DNA from: DATLXH01 sp035576005
GTDB lineage: Bacteria > Acidobacteriota > Thermoanaerobaculia > Gp7-AA8
Assembly (NCBI GenBank): GCA_035576005.1
Contig: DATLXH010000080.1
Span: forward strand, 1-21,951
Length of the DNA: 21,951 bases
Reading direction: 5' to 3'
Part shown: one piece after another, positions 13,103-21,315 of the stretch
Numbering within the stretch: position 1 is the stretch's first letter
Layout of the letters: every line of letters begins with the position of its first letter
Program-made: the position numbers and the translations under genes
The notes under the pieces: generated by a model
Told to the model about the DNA's origin: nothing
What the model saw: only the letters and a program-made list of their open reading frames with translations
The model's database searches: none

Positions 13103-15075
13103 TGCAGCGACGCCGTCACTCCCTTTGATGAGCGAGGGTTACTCTCGAGCAGCACCCCTTCGTCATACGCGACGATGAGGCGTTCCAACGTAGCGATGAC
13201 GCGCCGGATCTCCTCGCCATCGCTCGTGTCCGACACCCTTCTGGGCGTCGGGTAGTCGCGAACGGTGGTGAGCGTCGGAATGATGTCTGCGCCCTTGGTG
13301 ATCGCGTCATCGACCGACTCGAAGTGGTGATGCTCGGCAATCGTGATGCGCTCGGGACCGAGGATCAGGGTATAGCCGCGGTCGCCGTATGCTTCGGAGA
13401 ACGCGCCGTCGATCGTTATGGCGTTTCCACCTTTTTTGATCGGAAGCTCTCCCTTGTCGACTTTCACAGGGACGTGGCCATTGACGATGATCCCATCCCC
13501 CCGAACTCCAAACTCCGAGAGGATCGAGCGACAGAACGCCGCGTCATTAATTAAAGAGAAGTAGTCGTTCTTCGTCTCCTTTGCAGCGTCGCGGTCCTCG
13601 ACGAAGTGTCCCTCGAAGCTCGTCATCCGGTCTTTTCCAAACAGGGGGGAGCGTGCGCCGGACCAGAGGTACCAGAACCAGTCGCCATAGCGCGCGGCCG
13701 CCTGTTCAGGTTCGCGAAAGGAGCGCCGGACCAGAGAATCAAGCGCATCGAAAAGCGCCCGTCCGGAGACCGTTTTCCCTTCAACCGTCACGCTGAGCGT
13801 TTTGCCCGACGCATCGACAGGGACGCAGCCATGGAAGATGAGTGCATCGTCCCGGCGAATCCACATCGAGCCATTGCGAACCACGTACGACATGTGCGCC
13901 CAGAGCTTGTCGCTGGCGACGAAGGACTCGCGCAGGCGTGTGACACATAGCTCTTCGTCGGGGGACAGTTCATAAGGCGCGTCGGCCGACAAGGTCGGGA
14001 AGAGTCTGTCGAGCAGCCGGTGACTACGCGATCCGATCTCAACTGTTCCATTGCGCACGTCGATTTTGTGAAGAATCTTTCTCGACTCGAGCTGCCACTC
14101 CGGATGACGGTCTATGAGCTGACCCTCGAGCTTGAACTGGATGATCGAGATCGCCTTCTGCATCCGCGCCATCAGAAGGTCATCGCGCAAGCCACTTCCC
14201 TTCGTGCGGAATCGTTCGGCCGGATCGTCGGCGTAAACCTCGCGCGCCAGCCTCTCGAGTGGTGAAATGATGAGGCCGTATCCCTCCTCGAGCTGAGAGA
14301 GGCGCCGGTAACGAAGCGAGATTCTGAGCACCGTCGCGATCAGGACGTCGCTCCCGAGGCATGCGCCCATCCAGGAGGCATCGTGATTACCCCATGCGAT
14401 GGCCACTCGTGGCTGCTGAGTGAGGTAATCGATCACCCGGTCAAGTCTCGGACCGCGATCGCCCAGATCGCCCGCCACGACGATCTCGTCGATGGAAAGG
14501 TTGCGGATCAGACGCGAGGCTCCTCGGATTGCGGTCAGATCGGAACCGCGAGCGGCGAGTGAGACGAGCATCGAATCGATGAAGTGACCACGCCCTGAGC
14601 CTTTTTCCGCAAGGAGCTCTTCGAAGAGCTCACGGGAATCGTCCGGGAACAGTCTCGTAACTGCCTCGCGCCGGTGACCGGCTGCGAGTGATCGGATGAT
14701 GTCGAATTGCCGGGTCAGGGTCTGCCTGACCCAGCTCGTACGTTCCGCAGGATTCTGGAAGTGCCCGACGCGATGTGCTGTCATCTCCTGTGGGTAATAG
14801 ATCGTAGTGAGCAGGTCCTGGATCTCTACCTCTCCCAGTTGATCGGCGAAGAGGGAGACCACGAGGGGCCGCAGGTGTCCCGACGCGTTGTTGATGATGT
14901 GGCGCAGCTTCTTGTACTCGCCATGAACGTCACTGACCACATGGATGCTTTCCCGCGGAAGCGCCTGCGTGGCGGAGAGCGCCGCAATCTCCGCCGCGGC
15001 GGAGTTGACTGACGGGAAGCGCTGAGCCATGGAACGGAGAAGCGTGAGCTCCTCAGAGGAAATGTCGATTGCCAT
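13099..15075 (-). CDS. fbp: fructose-1,6-bisphosphatase, class III
   Basis: This enzyme hydrolyses fructose-1,6-bisphosphate to fructose-6-phosphate, the committed gluconeogenic step. At 658 residues it matches the large class III (Firmicutes-type) enzyme, a calcineurin-like metallophosphatase unrelated to class I and II forms. Metal-site motifs are SDVHGEYKK near the N-terminus, then GDLGDRGP and GNHDASW, and toward the C-terminus NGHVPVKVDKGELPIKKGGN followed by TIDGAFSEAYGDRGYTL. AAGGA seven bases before the ATG at 15075 supports this start over one 46 codons upstream. The stop TAG lies in the end of a family C repeat. It is divergent from the small Cys-rich gene. Confidence 0.95.
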   Translation of the reverse strand: MAIDISSEELTLLRSMAQRFPSVNSAAAEIAALSATQALPRESIHVVSDVHGEYKKLRHIINNASGHLRPLVVSLFADQLGEVEIQDLLTTIYYPQEMTAHRVGHFQNPAERTSWVRQTLTRQFDIIRSLAAGHRREAVTRLFPDDSRELFEELLAEKGSGRGHFIDSMLVSLAARGSDLTAIRGASRLIRNLSIDEIVVAGDLGDRGPRLDRVIDYLTQQPRVAIAWGNHDASWMGACLGSDVLIATVLRISLRYRRLSQLEEGYGLIISPLERLAREVYADDPAERFRTKGSGLRDDLLMARMQKAISIIQFKLEGQLIDRHPEWQLESRKILHKIDVRNGTVEIGSRSHRLLDRLFPTLSADAPYELSPDEELCVTRLRESFVASDKLWAHMSYVVRNGSMWIRRDDALIFHGCVPVDASGKTLSVTVEGKTVSGRALFDALDSLVRRSFREPEQAAARYGDWFWYLWSGARSPLFGKDRMTSFEGHFVEDRDAAKETKNDYFSLINDAAFCRSILSEFGVRGDGIIVNGHVPVKVDKGELPIKKGGNAITIDGAFSEAYGDRGYTLILGPERITIAEHHHFESVDDAITKGADIIPTLTTVRDYPTPRRVSDTSDGEEIRRVIATLERLIVAYDEGVLLESNPRSSKGVTASLH

Positions 15076-15139
15076 TCGAGTCCTTCGCGGCGGAACCTGT
15101 TCGTTTGCCCTGGGAAAGGATAACTGAGAGCGATGTGGA

Positions 15140-15157
15140 ACAGACACTCCTGTCTGT
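15140..15157. repeat. hairpin ACAGACA-CTCC-TGTCTGT upstream of fbp
   Basis: A perfect 7-bp inverted repeat with a 4-base loop, 65 bases upstream of the fbp start, in the 240-base divergent region. It may be an operator or a small dispersed repeat. A second inverted pair, CGCGATTGCG/CGCAATCGCG (15200-15209, 15248-15257), lies closer to the plus-strand gene. Confidence 0.45.
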
Positions 15158-15315
15158 CGGGAGGAATGTAGAAGGCTCGGGACGACATGTCGCTGCCTTC
15201 GCGATTGCGGCACGTTGCTTTGCTTCCGCCCGCGACGACATTGTCATCGCAATCGCGGGTTCGGTTCCAATCTCGCCTTTTACGGGAGCCGCAATGGCGT
15301 ACGATGCAGTGATCT

Positions 15316-15654
15316 ATGAGTGACACTCCTTATGCGCCGGATGAACTGGCCGATCGTCTCCTTTCCGACGACGAGCGAAGTGAGGTTGCACATATTCAAA
15401 AGCACTTCGCGAGCGCGACTGAAGAGGAGCGTGGGCGGCTCGGATGGCGGGCCACATCCATCTACCTTGCGGCCTTCCACCGGGAGATCGAGCGGCTCAG
15501 GCGTCACGCCGCTCACCTCGGGGCTTCCCATGCATTCCACGATTGCGCCTGCGGTCATGACGAGCTTGGCCACAGGGAAGCTGTGACCTGTGACCCCTGC
15601 CAGACCGGCGGGCCCGCCTTGCTCTCGACCACCCACACCGACATCACGCACTGA
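15316..15654 (+). CDS. small hypothetical protein with a CxC...CxxC cluster
   Basis: A 112-residue soluble protein that I do not recognise. The first ~70 residues are charged and helical (LSDDERSEVAHIQKHF; FHREIERLRRHAAHL). The second part holds four cysteines, C77, C79, C92 and C95, with histidines at 72, 75, 81 and 86, a plausible zinc or metal site. The C-terminus ends TTHTDITH. No Shine-Dalgarno is evident; TACGAT (15300-15305) ten bases before the ATG may be a -10. It precedes the Mn2+ riboswitch and terC by about 40 bases, but the terC promoter appears separate. Coding status rests on codon pattern and a clear start context only. Confidence 0.6.
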   Translation: MSDTPYAPDELADRLLSDDERSEVAHIQKHFASATEEERGRLGWRATSIYLAAFHREIERLRRHAAHLGASHAFHDCACGHDELGHREAVTCDPCQTGGPALLSTTHTDITH

Positions 15655-15692
15655 CGATTGCGAGCCGATTTCCCGCTGGCAGGAAAGCAGCT

Positions 15693-15698
15693 TAGAAT
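15693..15698 (+). promoter_or_regulatory. putative -10 box of the riboswitch-terC transcript
   Basis: TAGAAT lies 12 bases before the conserved GGGGAGTAG of the riboswitch, the right distance for a transcript starting at about 15705. The -35 region (TTTCCC at 18-base spacing) is weak. Confidence 0.4.
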
Positions 15699-15702
15699 GC
15701 GC

Positions 15703-15868
15703 GACAGTTGGGGAGTAGCCACTCGCGGCAAGCGAGACGGGTGGTCGTCAGCACGAAGCGTCATGGCGCTTCCGGTCGCCCGAAGTTCCTGATTGCGCGG
15801 AAAAGCGCGTCAGCCTTTTGGCGAGACCATCACGGCAGCTGGCGTGATGGCTCGCCGTTTCAATTTCT
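15703..15868 (+). ncRNA. yybP-ykoY manganese riboswitch upstream of terC
   Basis: Both hallmark loops of the yybP-ykoY aptamer are present and correctly ordered: GGGGAGTAGCC (15710-15720) in the first and GGCGAGACC (15820-15828) in the second. Between them lies the GTCGTCAGCACG-type segment (15744-15755) and GC-rich stems. The second loop sits in a hairpin closed by GGCGAG and CTCGCC (15820-15856). This class binds Mn2+ and is commonly found before terC-type and other Mn exporters. No T-run follows the last stem, so control is probably at translation or by mRNA decay; the ribosome site (AGGGA, about 15870) lies just after the aptamer. Exact boundaries are estimates. Confidence 0.8.
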
Positions 15869-15886
15869 AAGGGACAACAACAACGT

Positions 15887-16861
15887 ATGGATGTCGGCAT
15901 CTGGCCCTGGATTCTTTTCCACGTATTCGTTCTGACTCTCCTCGTCATCGACCTCGGCGTCTTCAATCGGGAGGCGCATGCCGTAACGGTCAGGGAAGCT
16001 TCGATCTGGACAGCGGTCTGGGTCTCGCTCTCGGCGATGTTCTGCGCCCTCCTCTATTTCTGGAAAGGAGGGGACTCGGCTCTCAAGTTCGCGACCGGCT
16101 ACATCATCGAGTATTCCCTGAGCGTCGACAATATCTTCGTCTTCGTTCTGATCTTCGCCTCGTTCCGAGTGCCGGCGGAGTTCCAGCATAGAGTTCTCTT
16201 CTGGGGAATCCTTGGGGCAATCATCATGAGAGGCCTCTTCATCGGCCTCGGGACTGCTCTTATCAATCAATTTCACTGGATCATCTACGTCTTTGGCGCT
16301 TTCCTGATTTTCAGCGGTATCAAGATGGCGTTCCACAAAGACGAGGAGATGCATCCGGAAGACAACCCGGTGGTGAAGTTCTTCAGACGGTTCGTACCGA
16401 TGACTCGCAGTTACTCGGGCAAGGACTTTTTCGTCCGGGAGAACGGCCGGCTCATGGCGACTCCGCTGATGCTCGTTCTGGTAATCGTGGAGACGAGCGA
16501 CGTAATCTTCGCGGTCGATTCCATCCCTGCCATTTTCGCAATCACAACGGATCCATTCCTGGTGTACACATCGAATCTCTTTGCCATTCTCGGTCTGCGA
16601 TCGCTCTATTTTCTGCTCGCCGGAGTGGTCGACAAGTTTCATTACCTGAAGCTTGCACTTTCAATCATCCTGACGTTCGTTGGGGTGAAGATGGTCAGCG
16701 GCGCCTTTGGACTTCACATAGGGACAGGCCTCTCGCTCGGAGTGATCGGCGGGGTGCTGTTCACCGCGATCGTTGCGTCCCTCCTCAGGGCGAAGCGAAT
16801 CGAGAGGACAGCCACGCCGGTTGATCCTGACCCCTCGGCCCCGGGACCAACAGAACCATGA
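15887..16861 (+). CDS. TerC family membrane protein (probable Mn2+ exporter)
   Basis: A 324-residue polytopic inner-membrane protein of the TerC/Alx family, with about eight or nine hydrophobic segments. The family's acidic membrane motifs are clear: EYSLSVDNIFVF (75-86) and VIVETSDVIFAVDSIPA, whose Glu/Asp/Asn residues line the metal path. Family members such as Alx and YceF/YkoY export manganese, some co-translocationally protecting exported enzymes. The riboswitch immediately upstream strongly supports manganese as the effector. The C-terminus is a Pro-rich tail (TPVDPDPSAPGP). AGGGA lies about 13 bases before the ATG, rather far. A second ATG four codons in is an alternative start. A loop-less palindrome follows as a likely terminator. 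Confidence 0.93.
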   Translation: MDVGIWPWILFHVFVLTLLVIDLGVFNREAHAVTVREASIWTAVWVSLSAMFCALLYFWKGGDSALKFATGYIIEYSLSVDNIFVFVLIFASFRVPAEFQHRVLFWGILGAIIMRGLFIGLGTALINQFHWIIYVFGAFLIFSGIKMAFHKDEEMHPEDNPVVKFFRRFVPMTRSYSGKDFFVRENGRLMATPLMLVLVIVETSDVIFAVDSIPAIFAITTDPFLVYTSNLFAILGLRSLYFLLAGVVDKFHYLKLALSIILTFVGVKMVSGAFGLHIGTGLSLGVIGGVLFTAIVASLLRAKRIERTATPVDPDPSAPGPTEP

Positions 16862-16865
16862 GAGC

Positions 16866-16909
16866 GGCGAAGCGTTTGGAGTGCGGCAGCCGCACTCCAA
16901 AGCTTCGCC
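16866..16909. terminator. family B palindrome without loop, between convergent genes
   Basis: GGCGAAGC-GTTTGGAGTGCGGC pairs with its reverse complement (GCCGCACTCCAAA-GCTTCGCC) through a near-perfect 21-bp stem with a very short loop. It lies 5 bases after terC and 15 bases before the DUF2330 stop, so it could serve as a bidirectional terminator. It is also the minimal form of repeat family B, lacking the GCAGCTGC core and 60-base loop. Confidence 0.7.
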
Positions 16910-16923
16910 CGCTGATCAAGTGA

Positions 16924-18279
16924 TCACTGCCAGATTTTCTCCCACCAGGCTTTGTCCTTCGACTGCGAGGCGGGCGTCGCGACCGAGTCGCCGAGTTTCG
17001 CCGTCTTCCGGATTTCCGCAAGACTCCATCCCGTCAGGGAGGCCAGAGTCTTTGCCTCTTTCTCACGTCGGGTGCGGACGCTTTCCCGATACGTATCCGC
17101 CATCTCGCAATCGTCGGAGCCCGTCCAGGGATGGCGCAGAACGTACCGGGCCTGGAAACTTTCTTTATCTCCTGTCATTTGAAAAACGAGGTCCTCGGGA
17201 AAGTGTGCTCGGTCGTACCGGACGTGCAGCCGCGTGATGAACACATCGTTGCCCTGCTGCGGCATGATCCCTCGCGAGGTTTCATTCTGACTCCCTCCGA
17301 CCCAGAAGACTCCAAGCTGACGGAGCTCCTGCGGCGAGAGCGGATCGGCCGCGCAGGGATCGCACCATCCCATGTCCCACGCATACTCGAGGAAAACGGC
17401 GCTCATTTCCTCTTTGCGAACCTGACTGGCGAACATGTCTCGATAGAACGAAGGAAACCGCTCCTTGATGTAAACCGGAATCTCGACGTCAGATGGCAGT
17501 TTGACGGTTCGGTAGTTCGTCGTCTCGACGCGTCCCTTGCGAGTCAGGGCGTAAATCAGCAGGTCCTGAGGACCAGAGGCATTCACAGTCCCGAGCCGGA
17601 TCGGAAGCATGAACTTGGGTGATTCGTAAGCGACCTGAATCGGTCGGAGATAGTTGAAGCCGAGCTTCGTCTGCTCCTTGATATTCACACGTGCGACGAA
17701 GAACTTCATATTCTGGCGAATGTAGCTGTCGAGCACGCCCGATGCGCCACTGGGGATCTTGTAACCGTTCTCCCTGAGCCAGATCTCGAGACCGCTGCTC
17801 TCTTTCGCGGAGAGGATGAGAATGTCGTACTCGCCGACTGTGTACTGGGCCTCGATCGTTACCCCGCGACTCTTGCGGAGGGATTGGGCGTCTATGTTGG
17901 TGGAAGCAGCCTCCATGACCGCCACGGGTACTGGTGCGTTGACTATGCTGCTACAAGGGTTCTCGTCGAAATACTCGACCAGTCTCGGCGCCGAATATGC
18001 GTCGAGATGGTCGAGGAGTGCCTTCTCCGCGATGTGAATCTGCCCTTTCCTTAGCACCGTGGGGACAGGAACGACAACGGCAAATTCTTTCGGGTTCCCT
18101 TTGAAGTCATTGGCCATGGTCATCACGGTTCGGTCGCCGTCACGAACGAGTGCCACCTGTGATGCCTTGTTGAAAATCTTCGCGTCTCCTTTCGCGACGT
18201 AAAAGCCGCAGAAGGGGAGGACGCTTTGAGCGAACCCGAAGCTGACCAGTAGCGCGAGTGAGGCAACCCTCTTATTCAT
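16924..18279 (-). CDS. DUF2330 domain protein, exported
   Basis: A 451-residue protein of the DUF2330 family, function unknown. The N-terminus (MNKRVASLALLVSFGFAQSVLPFCGFYVA) is a signal sequence with cleavage likely around residue 20-24. The conserved family start is recognisable just after it: CGFYVAKGDAKIFNKASQV, then FAVVVPVP (66-73), then IAEKALLDHLDAYSAPRLVEYF. Cysteines C109, C306, C309 (WCDPC) and C391 could form disulfides or bind metal. A short basic stretch (REKEAK) and a Trp-rich end (AWWEKIWQ) close the protein. AAGGAG lies six bases before the ATG. The start overlaps the RnfD-like stop by four bases (ATGA), so the pair is co-translated; a periplasmic partner for that membrane protein is the natural inference. 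Confidence 0.88.
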   Translation of the reverse strand: MNKRVASLALLVSFGFAQSVLPFCGFYVAKGDAKIFNKASQVALVRDGDRTVMTMANDFKGNPKEFAVVVPVPTVLRKGQIHIAEKALLDHLDAYSAPRLVEYFDENPCSSIVNAPVPVAVMEAASTNIDAQSLRKSRGVTIEAQYTVGEYDILILSAKESSGLEIWLRENGYKIPSGASGVLDSYIRQNMKFFVARVNIKEQTKLGFNYLRPIQVAYESPKFMLPIRLGTVNASGPQDLLIYALTRKGRVETTNYRTVKLPSDVEIPVYIKERFPSFYRDMFASQVRKEEMSAVFLEYAWDMGWCDPCAADPLSPQELRQLGVFWVGGSQNETSRGIMPQQGNDVFITRLHVRYDRAHFPEDLVFQMTGDKESFQARYVLRHPWTGSDDCEMADTYRESVRTRREKEAKTLASLTGWSLAEIRKTAKLGDSVATPASQSKDKAWWEKIWQ

Positions 18280-19196
18280 GACATCTCCTTGATGAATTTC
18301 GTCGTGTTAACGGAATGAGACAGTGAACGGCTGAGTGGACGGCGGAGAGGGCTCCACTCATATTTGTGTCCGGGAAGAAGCCAGTCGATGAGCGGGACCG
18401 ACATCGAGAAAAGCACGAGCGACCAGAGCAGCCCGTTGGTTCTGAAAAGTCTGAGCTGAATGTAGGCGGCCCCGGTTGCCACGAGTGCCGCGAAGAGAAT
18501 CCGGCCGGGTCGTGACGATGGTGTTGTCCGGGGGTCGGAGATCATGAAGAAAGTAAAGAGAAGCAGCGCTCCGCTCTCGAGACGGTGAAAGGGGATCGTC
18601 AGTGGCTCATGAAGGTACAGAGAGCGTCCGATCAGCAGCGCCGCGTAGAAGAACGCGAATGCATAGGTGACGTCGCTCCGCGCCGCTCTATTCACGACGA
18701 GCCCTCCGGCGCACGCAATCAGGAAAGCGAAGAACGCGACGTTTCCCCACTGCCCGGGCGAGACCCAGACGCCATCGAACAGAATCATCATCACGACGAT
18801 CCCGAAGTTCGTCGGATTAAAGATGTGTTTGCCCCTCCAGCGAAGCACGAACTTGCTTGCGATGGTGATGATGGTGACGAGAACAACCAGGGTGATCGAG
18901 CGACTGCGGAAGAGAAGGCAGAGCGAGAGCGCGGAGATCATCGCGCTCTTTGGATCGAACAACGGCAGACGCCAGAATTGAGAGCAGATCCACTGTGTCG
19001 TCAGTGCGGTCACGATTGTGATCGCGGCCTGAGGAAGTCGGACATCGAAGCCGAGATGCGACATACCGTAAATCAGCAGCAGCGAGAGCGAGCCGATCTG
19101 ATACAGCCGCGGGTCGAACGCGGGCAGCCGGACTCCCCTGGCCCGATCGAATCGAGGCGAAGGGACGAGAGATGGATAAGTGGAGTCTGTCGTCAT
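18276..19196 (-). CDS. RnfD/NqrB-family membrane protein lacking the FMN loop
   Basis: A 306-residue integral membrane protein with about nine or ten hydrophobic helices, homologous to RnfD/RsxD and NqrB, electron-transport membrane subunits. Family signatures are FNPTNFGI (about 126-133) and, near the C-terminus, SGALLLFTFFMISDPRTTPSS followed by GRILFAAL and VPLIDW. RnfD carries between these a large periplasmic loop whose Thr (in an SxAT-type motif) is covalently bound to FMN. Here the corresponding region (GVWVSPGQWGN...) is much shorter and has no such motif, so flavinylation appears lost. No other rnf/nqr gene or apbE is nearby. GAGGAG lies five bases before the ATG. It is the first gene of a coupled pair with DUF2330. 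Confidence 0.85.
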   Translation of the reverse strand: MTTDSTYPSLVPSPRFDRARGVRLPAFDPRLYQIGSLSLLLIYGMSHLGFDVRLPQAAITIVTALTTQWICSQFWRLPLFDPKSAMISALSLCLLFRSRSITLVVLVTIITIASKFVLRWRGKHIFNPTNFGIVVMMILFDGVWVSPGQWGNVAFFAFLIACAGGLVVNRAARSDVTYAFAFFYAALLIGRSLYLHEPLTIPFHRLESGALLLFTFFMISDPRTTPSSRPGRILFAALVATGAAYIQLRLFRTNGLLWSLVLFSMSVPLIDWLLPGHKYEWSPLRRPLSRSLSHSVNTTKFIKEMS

Positions 19197-19632
19197 AGTC
19201 TCCTCATTCTTCAGTTGTTAGACACGCGTTCAAAGAAAAACGAAACTGCGGGTTCTCTCGGGCTAGTCAGGGGATGCTGTCATCCCGGGCTTCTGATGAC
19301 CCCGGTTCACTGGCTGACGTAGTTGAGCCGCGAAGCGGCGCATCCCTCTCCCCGGCGGGGAGAGGGATGCGAGCGGAGCGAAGCAGGGAGAGGGGCGTGA
19401 AAGTCTCGCCCCAGTCCGTCGACAAGGGCGAGGTCTTCGTATCTCTCGCGGCCCCTCTCCCGGTCGCTTACGCGACCACCCTCTCCCCGCCGGGGAGAGG
19501 GATTCGCCCCTTCCGGGGCGCGAGTCCACGCCGTGTGATCACCTCTTCACCAGCGTTCCACGCTGTTCTCTCGCTTCCGGGATGACATCTGCGCTCAGAT
19601 GATGGTCACACTTACGCGGAGTTCCCCCCGCC
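19197..19632. other. repeat-rich spacer upstream of the RnfD-like gene
   Basis: The ~65 bases next to the RnfD-like gene hold its ribosome site and presumably its promoter; TTGAAC at about 19226-19231 on the minus strand is a possible -35, but no good -10 pairs with it. The rest is the family F repeat (19278-19587). The ~45 bases before the actP stop show no T-run terminator. Confidence 0.5.
19278..19587. repeat. family F composite repeat
   Basis: Outer 11-bp perfect inverted ends TGTCATCCCGG (19278-19288) and CCGGGATGACA (19577-19587) enclose two CCCTCTCCCCG-type palindromes: 19341-19369 (14-bp arms) and 19479-19501 (11-bp arms). A third CCCCTCTCCCGG half-site lies near 19452. Like family A, it is palindromes within a palindrome. 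Degenerate relatives occur near 2510 and 9458. Confidence 0.8.
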
Positions 19633-21315
19633 TTACACCTCGGCGCCGAGGCCTGTGTTCGATCTGACGTTCAGCTCGGAGTACTTTTCTTCTGAGCTGG
19701 GCTCGCGGCCAAGCAGGGTCCCGAGCCATGCGGCTAGAAAGCCGAGAGGGACCGAGATCAACGCCGGGTTTTCGAGCGGGAAGAGGGCCGGCTGCTGAAT
19801 CAGATGCCGCGTCGTAGCCGACGCTGGATCGATCCCCATGACCGCCGGGCTGACAGCGATGAGCAGCAGCGACGAGATAAGCCCGGTCAGCATGCCGCAG
19901 ACCATGCCCGTAGTGTTGAAGCGACGCCAGTAGAGAGTGAGGATGATGGAGGGGACGTTTGCACTGGCGGCCACCGCGAAGGCGAGTCCAACCAGAAAGG
20001 CGACGTTGAGTGACTTGAGTCCGATCCCCAGTCCTATCGAAAGGGCTCCGATCACAAACGCGGTAATCCGCGCAACCTGCACCTGCTCTTTCTCATTCTC
20101 AACACCCCGTTTGACTACGTTGAGCCAGACGTCATGTGCGAACGCGGAAGAGGCGGCGATCGTGAGTCCGGCGACCACCGCAAGAATCGTGGCGAACGCG
20201 ACGGCTGCGATGAACGCAAGGAATAGCTCGCCGCCTAAAGCTTCGGCCAGAAGAGGAGCCGCGAGGTTGTTGTTAGGCGTCGGCACGATGTATCCGGAAC
20301 GGGCGAGCTGCGCGCTCAGAGCCGCGGACTTGTCGGGATGTGAGGTGATGTAATCGGTGGCAGCGCTCCCCGCCAGCCGGACTCCGATGTTAGCCTTACC
20401 AACGAGGGTAGCGGCCCCGAAACCGAGGAACGTCGTCATGATGTAGAAGGCGCCGATCAGGATCATCGCCCAGACGACTGACGTGCGCGCGGTCTTCGCA
20501 TCCGGCACCGTATAGAAGCGCACAAGGATGTGAGGAAGACCGGCGGTGCCGAAGATCAAAGCGACGCCGAGGGAGATGAGATCGATGGCGCCGGTTGTGT
20601 CGTGATAGCGCAGACCGGGCTGGGTGAAGTTCCTCGTGATCGTGGCGCCGGACGCATCCTTGAACGTCCCTGTGATCTGTGAGATTGCCTCGAAGAATCG
20701 CAGGAAGGAGAAGCCGAACGCGTTCATCACGAGAATGGATAGCAGCGTCGTTCCTGCCATCAGCAGGACGGCTTTGACGATCTGGACCCACGTCGTGGCG
20801 AGCATGCCGCCGAACACCACGTAAACGATCATGAGCACGCCGACGATTACGATTGCGCTGTTGAAACTCACTGCTGGGATCAGGAGATTGACGAGCGAGC
20901 CTGCTCCCACCATCTGCGCGACCATGTAGAACAGACTTACTGTCAGCGTCGAGATCGCGGCGACAGTTCGCACCGGGCGTGCGCGCAGCCGGAAAGCGAG
21001 AACGTCGGCCATCGTGTACTTGCCGGTGTTCCGCAAAGGTTCGGCAACCAGGAGAAGTACGGTGAGGTAGGCAACCAGAAACCCTACCGAGTACATGAAG
21101 CCGTCGTATCCGTAGAACGCGATCAACCCGGCAATGCCGAGAAATGAGGCGGCCGACATGTAGTCGCCGGCCACGGCCAGACCATTCTGAAATCCTGTGA
21201 TGGATCGCCCTGCTGCGTAAAAGTCGCGCGTGGTGTTGCTGCGTCGCGACGCCCACCATGTGATGAGCAGCGTGACGAATACGATCGCCAGGAACATCAG
21301 CAGTGATGAATTCAC
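19633..21315 (-). CDS. actP: cation/acetate symporter ActP
   Basis: A sodium:solute symporter (SSS family) that takes up acetate and similar short carboxylates across the inner membrane. It has 560 residues against about 550 for E. coli ActP, with about 13 hydrophobic segments. The family pattern DFYAAGRSITGFQNGLA (31-47) with GDYMSAASFLG right after is diagnostic, as is GKYTMADVLAFR. The start is GTG at 21315, overlapping the yjcH stop by four bases (GTGA), with only GGGGAT as a weak ribosome site, which indicates coupling. Acetyl-CoA synthetase, the usual neighbour, is not in the window. The C-terminus (SSEEKYSELNVRSNTG) is cytoplasmic. Confidence 0.93.
   Translation of the reverse strand: MNSSLLMFLAIVFVTLLITWWASRRSNTTRDFYAAGRSITGFQNGLAVAGDYMSAASFLGIAGLIAFYGYDGFMYSVGFLVAYLTVLLLVAEPLRNTGKYTMADVLAFRLRARPVRTVAAISTLTVSLFYMVAQMVGAGSLVNLLIPAVSFNSAIVIVGVLMIVYVVFGGMLATTWVQIVKAVLLMAGTTLLSILVMNAFGFSFLRFFEAISQITGTFKDASGATITRNFTQPGLRYHDTTGAIDLISLGVALIFGTAGLPHILVRFYTVPDAKTARTSVVWAMILIGAFYIMTTFLGFGAATLVGKANIGVRLAGSAATDYITSHPDKSAALSAQLARSGYIVPTPNNNLAAPLLAEALGGELFLAFIAAVAFATILAVVAGLTIAASSAFAHDVWLNVVKRGVENEKEQVQVARITAFVIGALSIGLGIGLKSLNVAFLVGLAFAVAASANVPSIILTLYWRRFNTTGMVCGMLTGLISSLLLIAVSPAVMGIDPASATTRHLIQQPALFPLENPALISVPLGFLAAWLGTLLGREPSSEEKYSELNVRSNTGLGAEV

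Noticed and set aside
15860..16642. Minus-strand open frame (260 codons) opposite terC, rich in Glu/Asp
   Set aside because: The acidic, low-complexity translation is the typical antisense image of a hydrophobic membrane gene.
5683..16909. Insertion sequence explanation for family B
   Set aside because: Copies are only 44-139 bases, have no transposase, and no target duplications could be confirmed by eye; a REP-like element is the better fit.
18560..18590. The SGA motif in the RnfD-like protein as the FMN-attachment site
   Set aside because: By comparison with RsxD as I remember it, this SGA lies in the late membrane motif before the TDPV-type segment, not in the flavin loop, and it lacks the acceptor Thr.
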